64,000 nucleotides of DNA, taken from positions 124,001 through 188,000 of the forward strand of contig CAJQUW010000506.1 of assembly GCA_907163375.1 (NCBI GenBank), written 5' to 3'. The notes under the pieces are model-generated. The model was not told the DNA's origin. It worked only from the letters and a program-made list of their open reading frames with translations, and did not search any database. The position numbers and the translations under genes were made by a program. Positions 44,282 through 55,629 of the stretch are shown piece by piece (positions within the stretch are counted from its first letter, which is position 1; each line of letters starts with the position of its first letter). This DNA comes from Prostheceraeus crozeri. Its lineage: Eukaryota; Platyhelminthes; Polycladida; Euryleptidae.

Positions 44282-46348
44282 CTATCAAAAGCTTACGGCT
44301 TCTCACTGTCAATACTGTCTTGCTGCTACTGCCGATCGAATATCAGACAACTGCCCGTCAACACAAGAAGCTTTATCTCAAATCTGAAAAGGCAATTCTG
44401 CACCAGAAATTTACAAAGGATTGCCTAGATTTGAAAGTTATTCCAAATTTCTTGAAATGCCGGCTGCCGAGATCGATCAAACAACATCAACATCTTCTAA
44501 AGAAAGGGCAATTCAAAACCCTCCACAAAGTCTACAATGAGAATATGGCAAAAGTCGAATCAACCAACGAAGCACTCAGAACCTTCGAAAGTACCTGCCA
44601 ACCAGATGTCCTTCCTATCATCCAAGTCCTAAGTCAATCTTCCAATGTCAAAACAATCGATCGAATCAAACTACAACACTCAAAGAAGTTAGAGAATCTA
44701 CAATTCCACTCTCAAGCTGAAGCTGATCCCGAACCTTCCACAAAACTGAGGATCGTCAACCTGTCCAAAAGAGTCCTGACCGATCAGGAGAAGGAGGCGC
44801 TGACATATGGTCTTGGAATGTGTTGGCCCTGCAAACCGAACGAGATGAAGCTCAAGATAGAAGGTGAAGCAATTTTCAAGCGTATCAAGTCGACAATCAG
44901 ACTCATATTGAAGAAGAAGCAAAGTATCCCAAGGAAAATCATACAAATGATGAAGACTCTCAAGGCCATCTGCAAAGAAAAGGACCTCTACATCACAAAA
45001 CCGGACAAAGGCAATTGCGTGGTCCTCATGGACAAAGACCAGTACATTAAGAAGATGGAGAAACTGCTCCAGTCACCTAAATTTTCCCAAATTCCAACCA
45101 ATAAGAAGAATGTTTTCATTTCAAAGGAAACTCAAGTCAACAACAAGCTACTCCAACTCAAGAACAATAGGCAACTCACCGATTCTCAATACAAGCTGCT
45201 GCGAAATACCGGTTGCCAGCCAAGCAGACTCTACCGTCTTCCTAAACTGCACAAGAACGTCAATGATCCTCCAATGAGACCGATCCTGTCAATGACTGAC
45301 TCCTTCTGCAAAAACATTTGCGACTGGCTTCTTGCTCACCTAAAACCATTTTTGCCAAAGTCTTTTTCAACTAAGGATAGCTTTACAGCTGAAAGAAAAA
45401 TTAACTCTTTCGATTTTCCGTATGAAAATCCTTACTTAGTCAGTTTCGATGCTGTTCAACTTTTCACTAATATTCCAGTCAATGACACTATCGACCATAT
45501 AATTAGCTTTTACATTAGGTACGTCGACGATATTTTAGCAGTCTTTCGGTCTCGAACCGAAGTCCTCACTTTTTTAGACCAGCTCAATGCTGTTAATTCA
45601 TCTCTTCAATTTACGATAGAAGAACCCATAAATGACTATCAATTTTCTAGATATGAATATTTTCATAAAAAATGGCAAATTTGAAACCAATTGGATAACA
45701 AAAGAAACCAATACTTTATTGTATACTCATAGCAACTCCTACAGTCCTGACTCTTATAAGAACAACGCGATTAAAGCCTTGTACAAAAGATCTCAAAAAC
45801 TAAGCAGTCTCCCTGCCGACCGCGATTATAACAAAAACAAAGTTAGGAATCTTTTTATTCAAAACGGATATCATCCGGATAGAATAAATAAAGTCTTTGA
45901 GCGTTGTGATAATCCTATGACTAAAATAGAATCTAGCGAAAAAACTGAAATATTTTGGAAGCTCCCCTATGTTTCAACTCTTCTTTCTCGAATAAAACGT
46001 AATATTCGCCACATAAATAGTGCTTTAGAAAATAGTATTTTAAGAATTGCCTTGAACACATACAAAACACAAAACATGATAAGCAATAAAGATAAAATTC
46101 CTTTCAATGAGTTATCTTCCGTAGTGTATAAGTATACTTGTGAGCATTGCAGTCAATGCTACGTCGGTGAAACCCGTCGCCATATTTTCACTAGGATAAA
46201 CGAACACGTGAAAGGTCGACCAGCATCCGAAATATCTCTTCATGTTCACATCCCAAATAAAGATAATTTTAAAATTCTCATTCGCACTCCATACACGAAA
46301 ATTGCTGAATCATTGTACATAAGTCATTCCTTCATTCACAGTACCTAA
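44263..46348 (+). pseudogene. PLE direct copy 3: RT with internal deletion, fused C-terminal frame
   Basis: Same structure as copy 2: ATG at 44263 after GAAAC, RT to 45684, identical 198-bp palm deletion. After the shared +1 frame change the second frame (45632-46348) is continuous through the linker and the GIY-YIG endonuclease because it has 6 A where copies 1 and 2 have 5. A 1-nt loss near 46320 (TACATAAGT versus TACATTAAGT) alters only the last residues and stops early. In the family, the endonuclease nicks target DNA and RT primes from the nick. Confidence 0.88.
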
Positions 46349-46428
46349 TGAATAACCGCAGCCAATCACAGCCGCTTTTCCTATATTGATTTTTCTTGTC
46401 TCATTCGCACTGTATATATTGCATCCTT

Positions 46429-46485
46429 GTTTATTGACCGTTGTCACTGATGATGGTAGCTTGCCTACTGAAACATGTTTGCTGT
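46429..46485 (+). ncRNA. Hammerhead-ribozyme-like motif at the array 3' end (truncated)
   Basis: CTGATGA (46447-46453) and GAAAC (46470-46474) are intact. The insertion stops at ...ACATGTTTGCTGT, about six nucleotides past the putative cleavage site, so the 3' strand of outer stem I is missing. The end of the inserted DNA therefore lies close to where a cleaved RNA would end. Confidence 0.5.
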
Positions 46486-46497
46486 TATTGACGTTAA
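46486..46497 (+). repeat. PLE array right target-site duplication
   Basis: TATTGACGTTAA, identical to 38351-38362. It follows directly after the terminal GCTGT of the last ribozyme-like motif. Confidence 0.85.
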
Positions 46498-46880
46498 ATC
46501 ATCATGGCAATAATGCCTAGATTTTGAAAGCATCAATGAGTCGCATCAATAAGAGATGAAAGCATTTTAATCCATGATTATGAAATTAGCAAAAAAAGCA
46601 ACAGTTGATCACTTCAACGCAGGACTGAATAGAATTACAAGTTAAGCAGTGCCACAATTTATAATCAACCATTGAGTGATACTGTACAATTATCATAAAA
46701 TCATGACTCTATTGACTTAAAATGTAGAAATAGTCATTTCATTAAAAAAGTTTATGTCTGTTATCTTCAGAATCCTTGCTATTCAAGGAGAAAAATTCAC
46801 TTTGATTTAAATACGTTCAATAGCTCTTCTTCGAACTTCCTTTCCTTCAGCAATTTTCTCATTGCCAATGGATTCTATAT
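46498..46880. other. Unannotated flank of the PLE array
   Basis: Nothing recognised. Confidence 0.3.
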
Positions 46881-47927
46881 ATACAATGAATGGACGAACA
46901 TGAATAGTGAACACCTGCAGTCAATGCGGTAAGGCCCATCGTATTCGCTTCCACTTATTCTCGAAAGACTGTAAGAAATGGGTGGCGAATCTCCGAAATT
47001 CTTCGTTGGATTCTTTGCCATTTAAAGAATTGTGGAAGGCTCACCGCCGAATATGCTCTTTTGAAGATTCGCAATACAACTGTCCAAAGGATCGTCACAC
47101 ATCATCAAGGCTTACTCCGACAGTCATTCCTACTGTAATTGACGCTCCTCATCCTCCAATCCTCCAACAAAGCCTACTCCAATAAAGCCACCAAAGCTTC
47201 GGTGCACGATCAACGAAACATCAGACTCAACTGACACTCCCAGACCGCCTCAGTCGACACAGCCAGTTCTTCAGTTCCCCTTCGCAAGATCCGAAATCTG
47301 CAAAGCTTCTTATGATATTCTAAGAAGACTGTTGAGTGACTCAGACATTAGCTTAATGCGAAGATGTGGATTGTCATCGTTGTTGAAAACAGGTTGGATC
47401 GCTTCTTGAAAACTTTAATGGATCGATAAAAACAAAAGTTAGCTATGTACAATAAAATCCGCCAGTACTTCGTGTCACTGACACTTCTATGGGCGCTCTG
47501 GTTTAGTGATTCCGACACAGACTATTAAACGAAGATGTGGATTTCCAGTTGGCATTTCTCAAAGGGTGGTGTGAAGTCTTCGATGCCTTTTGTGACTGCA
47601 TAGCTCATTTCGATCTCTAGTATGATTGAAATTGTCAACGAGATATTTCTCACCGCTGAAATGCAGTACATCATTACTTGACGGCACACGCAAGACCACG
47701 CCGGAAATTTGTTTGCCGCAGTTCGAAGTCACAATGGTCCGAATGAAACTCCTGAGTACAAACAATTCAAAAGTGCAGTCAAAGCTTGTGATGTTTCCCA
47801 ACTGTTGAGACCTCTGAACTCAAGAAATAATTGCAACGAGGACGATGATCTTCTTCTCTTGAGTCAACCCACTCGCTGTCAGTCAAGGAACGTCGCTCAT
47901 GAAGAAAGGCAACCAAATCAAAGTTAA
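46880..47927 (+). pseudogene. P-element remnant: THAP finger and transposase C-terminus
   Basis: The 5' part (about 46908-47185) reads as a THAP-type zinc finger: CSQCGK, FHLFSKDCKKWVANLR, RICSFEDSQYNC and a LTPTVIPTV segment (the conserved 'L...AVPT' end). The 3' part (about 47640-47900) reads with frame changes as a P-element/THAP9-like C-terminus: IT.RHTQDHAGNLFAAVRSHNGPNETPEYKQFKSAVKAC. The family has '(Y)ltxRLxQDxLExFFxxiRxxgGxNxxPtxxqFxxalk' there. The catalytic RNase H-like core between them is largely absent. A stop precedes the THAP start, so no initiation codon is evident. Most likely an internally deleted P element; the THAP part alone could belong to another THAP gene. Confidence 0.6.
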
Positions 47928-48253
47928 GCCATTGAAGAAGACACGATTGACTCTGTCATACAGGTCTGTTCTTCAAGAATCCTCTTCCTCCGATGGACAT
48001 TATTCAGATTGAAGTACTCTACTATATCGGCGGATTTATAGGCCTGCTGCATAAACTGGATATACATGTGCCATGAGTGTAAAGCTGCATTGATTGATTC
48101 GTCAAGTAGTGATTCGAGTCTTGGGCTTATACACCAAAATAAAGCATTTATTAGTATTTTGAAAGAATAGGAAACAAATTTACGCAAGAATGCACCTGTT
48201 TCCTGTTTAGGTGTTGACGTTTTAAGGACTATGAAGCTGAAATTTGGAGACAA
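47924..48253 (-). CDS. Unrecognised open segment (hypothetical)
   Basis: A 109-codon minus-strand frame with reasonably mixed composition (SPRLESLLDESINAALHSWH, KSADIVEYFNLNNVHRRKRI). No domain was recognised. It abuts the P-element remnant and could be part of another decayed element or chance. Confidence 0.15.
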   Translation of the reverse strand: MSPNFSFIVLKTSTPKQETGAFLRKFVSYSFKILINALFWCISPRLESLLDESINAALHSWHMYIQFMQQAYKSADIVEYFNLNNVHRRKRILEEQTCMTESIVSSSMA

Positions 48254-48952
48254 ATGTTTATTGCTTGCTAGTTAATGATCATAAGCATCATGACATTTTT
48301 TACAAATTGTGCACTTTTTATTCGTTTGAGACTTCATCATTACTGTAAATTGTCAAATGAAAAAGTTCGATAATTTCAGGAAACTCAGAGAGAAAAATAA
48401 GGAAAATGATGTCATGAGCAAACTGTTGTTTTTATTTACAAATACTATCTTGCAAAGGACAGTAGAGAGCAGAGAGAATAGAATGACATAGAAGAAAGTC
48501 TTCAATCTGGTCGGTATTGACTAAAATAAGCGACAATAGCATGATATAGAGTTATCAGTTTATAAATGGTCTAGATTGTGAGACCAGAAAAGATGCTGAC
48601 TTTGATGTCATATATGCATCATTCTCATCGTTCATCCGTTCAATGTTTTTAAAATTACCATATTCAATATGAATCGAATAGATCAGTAATAGTTAGTGTT
48701 TTAATAACTTGCAATATTACTATGACATCGGAATCATTCTTTTGTACACACTAACTAATTTACTTTCAACTATGACATCGTTCTTGCAAACAAGCTGAAC
48801 GAAAATCAAAGTGATGCAATTTCATCAATTGTCAACATTCTGTTGCCACTAAGACGACCGCACAGGTGCAAACAAAAAGGAAAAACTTGGGGCGGACACG
48901 CGTTACTGCTTTTTAACATGGGAGGTGTGAAGTGTCGCCTCTCATACTTTAA
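48254..48952. other. Unannotated stretch
   Basis: Nothing recognised before the hAT-2 target duplication. Confidence 0.3.
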
Positions 48953-48971
48953 CGCTCTCTCAGGGTTGGTC
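48953..48971 (+). repeat. hAT-2 left TSD and terminal inverted repeat
   Basis: CGCTCTCT (48953-48960) then CAGGGTTGGTC. The right end is GACCAACCCTG (54668-54678) followed by CGCTCTCT (54679-54686). An 11-bp perfect TIR with an 8-bp perfect TSD is a textbook hAT signature. Confidence 0.93.
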
Positions 48972-49031
48972 AAAACCCACCAGGTCAGAAAAAAACCAGA
49001 TTTCACCCGCCCGGCGGGCGAAATCGGGTGA

Positions 49032-51139
49032 AATAGATTTTTCCATATTGTCACTTTTTCGATGCTTCTAATTAAAATACAGTAATGCCAATTCATTTTT
49101 CTGATTTATTGACTGCCCCTTCTCAAAAATCATCGTATGGAATGTATACAATTCCATAATCTACATGTTTCTTACTACAACACCAAATATTGAAAAGGAA
49201 AACCGAATAATATGTCAACGTCCGATGTTTTCATTGCGCAAGAAACTTAACGCCTATGCTGATATGATGCCCATTGTCCATCCCTGACTCGCCGGACATC
49301 AGACAGCCTGGATTTGTCAACAGCGGACTGTAGTGATGCATTCGTGAGATGATGGGGAATTCGGGAGAGCGCACGCATCTTGGTTGACGCTGCTGGTCGC
49401 ATGTCTTTGAGTGGCTGGTGCAGTCGAAAGTGCGTAAGATAAGATCGATATTGGCAAACAATGATTTAAAGACACTGCCCACAAGTCTGGTCATTAATGT
49501 TATTATCCCATACAAAAGACACTAGGAAATGATGGGGAGTTCGGGGTGGCGCGTGCGTGGTACGCGCGAGTCATTACTGATACCGCAGCAGGCTGCAAGT
49601 CTGCGACGGACACTTCGGACCATAAGAAAGAGCGTGCGTCCTCGATTTCACATTTTTTGCTTTGTTCGTTACTCCGAGAAATCGCAGACTTGCTACTTAC
49701 TGCTCCCTACTGTGTCTCAGACTGACTGATTTTCCATTTATCGTTACCGGAAGTACAACCACGCCGATTATTCTGCTACTCTGCACATTGATACATTAAC
49801 AATTCCAACTCCACAAAAAGGTAAGCAAAAACATTTTCCTCCTTCTGATACAAGTACGGTATCGATTCTACTAAATATATAGTCATCAAGCTATCCTTAA
49901 TTTATATTTTACGTCCGTACAATAAGAGATGTCATCATATTTATATTCTTAAATATCGTTTTTAATCCTGCTTAAATTTAATTTATTTAAACTTTTGAAC
50001 TCAAAATATGTTACTCTACCATACACTACTTGTTACGCGATGAAGTACAAATAAAAATGAGGCAAAATATTACAAATCAGTTAACTAATTAGCATTATTG
50101 TCTTTTGTCTTGTTCTACGTAAGATTATTTGATACATGTGTGTCAAGTACTTACTTACTGATAGGTCACCCGGACATAAAAATTGCAAGCCTTCTAACAA
50201 TGCCTACGTGAGAATATGGATTGAATTTTTATATTTCGGTTACATTTATCTTTGGATTCTTACATGTTTTTACATACGATTTATTATTACATACAGGTGA
50301 TATACGTTTAGTATAGGCCTACTGTAATATGTATCGTCTATGCATTCATATTTAGTATTATTCTGTTATTTATTAATTCATAATGGTGCATATACGAGAT
50401 AGACTATACAAACACATCAGTTTAGTTTGCATACTTAACATCTACTTTTTTGTTAGGGTAAATGAATAGACATTTTCATGTTTCATGTTATGTTTTCACT
50501 CATTGTCAACTAAAGAATTTAATGTTTTTCATGTTTGATATATATATTTATTGATAAAATTTAATTTTGATATTTATGTTTAAAGTTCCTAGTACTTACT
50601 GGATTTTGTGTAGGATCTTATGATCTCGTATTTTTCAATCGTGTATTGATCCACTTTGTTCGGGTAATGTTGAAAAAGTGATTATATTCCAAAAACAATC
50701 TGATCGTCAGTTAACCGTTTTTCTATTTAGCCAAAGTCATCCGGATTACAACAATTAAATCACTAGGATGGATCTTTTTTGTACTGATATCATTATTAAA
50801 CTATCTAAATGCAGCAATGATCTCATACAGAGGTATCGTCCTATGAATTGCCCAGCTGTACATCATAAATTAACGAATAATAATTCTAATGCAATTGATT
50901 GTTTACGTCCATAAGCGTTATCGTACTTTAATTCTGTAACTCAGTGCACAATTTATTTATTTTCATTTTAGTGTCACTTAGATACCAATTACTATGGCCG
51001 GAAGAAAATCGGATAACTGCCGCACCTGAACGAAGAGGTTGACCTCGAAAATTTGTGCATTTTCAATAATACGTCATATTCAGCAGCAAAGCTTAATTTT
51101 TTCTTATCGCAATTGTTGATAATGCTGCTAAAGGGAAAC
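49032..51139. other. hAT-2 5' region with possible leader intron
   Basis: No coding sequence. A GC-richer block (about 49250-49740) contains two related phrases (GATGGGGAATTCGGG and GATGGGGAGTTCGGG). A GTAAGC donor-like site follows CACAAAAAG at about 49820 and an acceptor-like TTTTCATTTTAG lies near 50972, just before an ATGG at 50994. This may be a 5' leader and intron for the transposase; it is inference. Confidence 0.35.
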
Positions 51140-53572
51140 TTTGATTTATGGAATATGGGATCATTATGAACAAGTTTCGATGGCGCCATTAAAGTATCGA
51201 TGCAAGTCTTGCTCCAGTCTCATTATGATGTCTCGCAAAAGAGTTGATTGACTTAAGGAACACAAGGTGTGTTGTCGCGGACATCGATCGGTCTCGGTTA
51301 TCAGGTCCACAAGCTCGAGCAATCCCGTTGAATCAGCTACAGAAAGTAAAACCCCTGAAACTGTTGTAGTGGACCTAATAGAGGACGAACAAGATAAAGC
51401 GGAGCAACCAGATGAAGAGCCAGACAAACCTGAGATCCCAGAATTTCAAGCGCAATCATCTGAAGATGATTTACCTCCAATTCATTCGGAATGTCTGGCA
51501 GCATCGTTCTTTCCAGCATTAGCACCGTCATTAACGCGGTCTACATCAGAACCGAAAAGAAAACGCCATGCTTCAGCGAAGAGTTTCGAGGAATTTTGTT
51601 TTCGAACAACTGACGAAGACCGGATGAAAACAAGACAGAAGTGGGCCGAGTTTTTCTTCAAAAATCGTCTTAGTTTCAGATTAGCAGATGACAAATCGTT
51701 TCGAGAAGCTATAGAGGCAACTCGTCCAGGTATTTCTGGTCCAGATTTACTTAAATCCAAACCACTGCTAACTCGTAAGTCTCTTAGCGGAAAATTGCTT
51801 GATGAGGCAGAGCAACGTTGTGAAGACGCACTTCTCAAATTCTGGAAGGAAAATTTGTAGTTCTTTCACAGGACGGCTGGAGTGGTATTCATAATGAGCC
51901 TGTGATCGCGGCAAACATTCACTGCGATGGGAAATGTATCCAGTGGATTTTGAAGCAACCGGTTCAAACACAAAAACAACGGAATTTTGTGCTGACTTAG
52001 CTAAACGTTTCATTGAGAAAGTAGAAACAAAGTATAGATGCACCGTTGTCGGATTCGCATCCGATAGTGAAGCGAAGATGGTGAAACTTCTAAAGCAGCT
52101 CTCCGAATGGCGTGACCTGATGGTTTACGGATGTAGTGCTCACGCTCTCAATCTGGTACAAAATATAGCGACACCACGTCAAGTAATGGCACCGATTGTT
52201 GCAGTGTCAAAATATTTTCGCAATAATCACAAGGCGTCATCGCTTCTGAATGAGTATGGAAGTTGTATCCCACAGTTACCAAATGACACCAGATGGTCAA
52301 GTCACACAGATACCCTCAATACTTATATAGACAACTACGAATTCTACGGAAAAGTCATGGACTCAGGTGAAACAGAAACACCCTCAGACATACAAGGATT
52401 CATCAACAGAGGATTAGTATCTGAAGCTAAAGCGATGCTCTCCCAATTGAATCATATAACATCGATTTTTAACATATTTCAGGTACGTAATTGCATGCAC
52501 ATACATACATAGCTATATTTTTGCTAGCATATATGCAAGTATTATACTTGTCTGTGATGATTTATCTTAATTCTTAAATAGGCTAATAAATGACAGTGTG
52601 TCGTTTTAGAATGTACTCATTTCAGTTACGTGTATCTGTAATTCATCCGATAATTTCTTAAAAGGTTGTAATTGGTCATATTTATGGTAAAACGTGATAC
52701 AGACTTAAGTGCAATGCAATAGCTTGAAAATTATAGTTATTGTAAAAAATATAATAACCTGCGCAAAAGTGGGCCTATAGAACCGATTTTTTAGGATTTC
52801 AAACCCCTCCCCTTTAATCGAATCTTAAGATTTGAACTGATCGCTTTTTTCTGGATTTTTAACCCGCTCTCCTTTAGGAGATTACGTAATTCTTGAACGA
52901 CCCCTTCCTTCTTTTTGTAGAATATGTAACTCATATTTAAGGTGATTTCGACTATTGAATATGATTTTATCTTTCAGAATGATCATTCAAACTTGTCCGC
53001 GTTCAAGTGCGTGAGGGGGTGGCTCAAACTACTTGAGGATGACTACCAATAAGGAGGTACGAGATAGTATTGAATCTCGCTTCAAGAAGACTATGACGAA
53101 CTGGCATCTGTTAGCCTATCTATTGGATCCTCGCGATCAGGCAGATTGTCTAATACTGCCTGACGATCTTGCAAAACAGGCAAGACATCATGTGATGGAG
53201 ATGGGATTTATTCAGCCACTGGCCGCATACGAAACAATGGACACTTCTTCCGGGTTCCGGGTGAAAATAGTCTTCAATACCCAAATCAAAGCGGTACATC
53301 CCACCAAGTATTGGGCATATATATCGAAAGTTACTACCGAACAAACTTTTAAAGAATTTGCAGACATTATGTACAAAATCTTTCTTCTTCCTCCATCTTC
53401 GGCCGGAATCGAGCGAATATTTTCTACTGCCGGCCTGATTCGATCTAAATTACGAAATAGACTCTCTGTCACGAAAGTTGGCCGTCTGGTGACGGTCTCA
53501 AGACTTCCAAGATCTATTGATCAAGACGATGATGAAGCTGTAGAACTGGAAGAGACTCTAGAAGATGTATAA
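51140..53572 (+). pseudogene. hAT-2 transposase (BED finger, catalytic domain, hAT dimerisation), with intron
   Basis: In order: a BED-type finger (YRCKSCSSLIMMSRKRVD, stop, LKEHK) at about 51140-51270; an acidic linker; FFFKNRLSFRLADDKSF; LSQDGWSGI; DFEATGSNTKT; FASDSEAKMVKLL (second catalytic Asp); YGCSAHALNLVQ; LPNDTRWSSHTDTL; an intron with donor GTACGT (52483) and acceptor TTTCAG (ends 52977); then WHLLAYLLDPR; and the dimerisation block FLLPPSSAGIERIFSTAGLIRSKLRNRLS, ending at 53572. One in-frame TGA near 51249 and frameshifts near 51853, 51930 and 53040 break it. The order is complete for a hAT transposase of the BED class. Confidence 0.85.
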
Positions 53573-54590
53573 ACATTGTTTTGTATCAATTGTTAGACTT
53601 TTGTACTTCGAGGTCGTTTCGTCAAGCTATACGTCTCTATTTTGAATGTTGAGTTAGTTTTAGTATCGATACTATACATACAACAATCCAAAGTAATTGA
53701 TTGTTCAAAATAGCCTTAGATAGAGGATGACGGGTCTAGTCATATTATCCGACAAAAGATACTCTCATCAATATTCATTATTAAAGAAGATAGCTCGCAT
53801 CAGAAAATAGGACTAAATCCTTCAATTTCTGTACCAATCTGGTCAAACATTTCTAACAGCCAGTTTCTTGGGATGTATATGTAAAGTATTTCAGTGAAGT
53901 ATACTAATTATAAATTTCCTTTTGTTTGATGTGATGAGAGAAGCCTTTTTTATTGCTAAAAATAATGCATTAGGACGAGGTCTTTCGACCACACCAAGCG
54001 ACCATTCTCAGGTAATCCAAAAAAATAAAATGAATCGAAATTATGATATGAAAGTTCGACGAAACGATCTGCGTATTATTTAGCTTTAGTATCAGTAATA
54101 CTGCTAACAGTTGGGCCTATATTTTTGTCTAGGCCTATATTTTCTTACTTTTTGAATACCGGTATAACAAACAGATATTTGGTGATCGATGTTTAGATGA
54201 CTCATTAGATCTTCCCCGTTTTGACCATATTTTTTATATAAAGTTCAATTTATAGACCTCTACACATGTGTTTTCTCTCTGACAATACAATAATAGAAAA
54301 AAACTTATAAATTTTAGATAACAGCCAATCTTTTGTAAAGTATTCGTAAATGTAGGTGAGGGAATAACTTCATATGATTCCTTATTTAGATAGCCTGCAA
54401 TTATCTGAATATTTTGTACGGCTAAAATACAGTAGCCTATACTAAGTACTCACCGATATTTTCTCATGATATTGTATTTTAATCATGGTTTACATTACAC
54501 TCATGTGTGCAATGTAGTTTGATTTTTCAATAAAATGATAATTATATAATAAGAGATTACCTATTAATTTCAAGAAAATCGAAATAACTA
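53573..54590. other. hAT-2 3' non-coding region
   Basis: AT-rich sequence between the transposase stop and the subterminal repeats; no other feature. Confidence 0.4.
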
Positions 54591-55309
54591 GATTAAACCC
54601 GAAAAAACCCGGTATAAAAAACCCGCCCGGATATAACCCGATAAAACCCCGGGTGGGTTTTTTTGCCGACCAACCCTGCGCTCTCTGGCCCAGGGCTGCC
54701 ACCTATCAAAAATAAAAACCGGAAAGTCAAATCGGAATGGGCCCCCTTAAGTAAAAAAAATTACGAATCCTCAGTCAGTAAGTAAATAAATGGCATAACA
54801 TTGCTATTGATGTTTTTCCAATCATCAGTTTTTAACAGGTGCACTAGAATGCATGACTCGAAAAACTACTATTTTTAAAAGAACTGCTTTTGAAGGCTAG
54901 ATAGGATGTATTACTGAGACTCCTTCCCATCCCACAACACCAGCACGAATAATCAGCTCAACTGTTTCAAAGATAAACTTCTTCATTTTATTAAAACTTT
55001 TACATTCAAAATTAAAAGGCTCCGTGCAGCTATGTCATTTTATATTAATCATGCCATGACGTCACACGATAAAAGATCTCGTCTTTATTGTGAAGATTTT
55101 TTATGAAACATCTAGGGAATTGCAGTTCAGCTGTTCGATGTTTGGAAGACCACTTCTGAAGAGCGGTCTGGTCACAACACATATCTTCACACAAATTCCA
55201 CGGATCAACGCAGTCTAAAAGCTTGGGCATTGGCATTTCCTTATGCGCAATTGAGCCATTTTTCTTTCGAGAAACTGACAATGAATGATAAAACTTCCTT
55301 TCCATGCTG

Positions 55310-55629
55310 TATAAAGTGATACCGAATGTCACTGAGGATAGGAGCATCTTCATGCAGGATGGAGTGCCAGCACTACTACCGACCGATCGCAAATTATTTA
55401 AAAAATCAATCATTTTCCTAAATCATGGATTGACCATCATGACAGCCTATGGAATGGCTTCCGATATTACCAGATTTAATGCTTCGTGACATTTTTTTGC
55501 GCTTGAACACGTCAAGGAAATGGTGCATTGGAATCCTCCTATGAATTTGGATGAACTGGAAAACAAAATTTGCACCGTTTTTCACCAGATTGACGAGCGA
55601 TTACGTAGAGACATGCTCTTGCGCTGCTG
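55310..55629 (+). pseudogene. mariner-type transposase C-terminal fragment
   Basis: Reads NVTEDRSIFMQDGVPALLPTD (the 'I.QQDGAPaH' block with the second catalytic Asp), then with frame changes a decayed Asp-containing P-D-L segment and HVKEMVHWNPPMNLDELENKI..VFHQIDERLRRDMLLRC, the usual C-terminal end of mariner transposases. The N-terminal half is missing and stops are present. It is a different relic from the one at 29.2 kb. Confidence 0.7.

Larger units (their letters stand above)
38363..46485 (+). mobile_element. Composite Penelope-like element array (one inverted, three direct copies)
   Basis: The 8.1 kb insertion comprises an inverted 5'-truncated copy (38363 to about 39790), a 7-bp filler duplication at the junction (GGAGTCAGGAGTCAG), then three head-to-tail direct copies starting at about 39797, 42051 and 44263. 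Distances between equivalent points are 2410 bp (copy 1 to 2) and 2212 bp (copy 2 to 3); the difference equals an in-frame 198-bp deletion shared by copies 2 and 3. Copies are nearly identical in DNA. A single 12-bp duplication brackets the whole set. PLEs are known for partial tandem duplications (pLTRs) and inverted 5'-truncated companions, but a bracketed three-unit array is an unusually complete example. Confidence 0.92.
48961..54678 (+). mobile_element. hAT-2 transposon, 5.7 kb
   Basis: Bounded by perfect 11-bp TIRs and a perfect 8-bp target duplication. Subterminal CCC(G)/AAACCC repeats occur at both ends (around 48975-49030 and 54590-54660, the right end with repeated AACCCG units). 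A BED-hAT transposase lies on the + strand (about 51140-53572). Perfect boundaries with moderate coding decay suggest a recent insertion or a copy mobilised in trans. It is a different family from hAT-1, with unrelated TIRs and transposase. Confidence 0.92.

Noticed and set aside
55045-55413. 122-codon minus-strand frame
   Set aside because: Largely antisense to the mariner fragment on the + strand.
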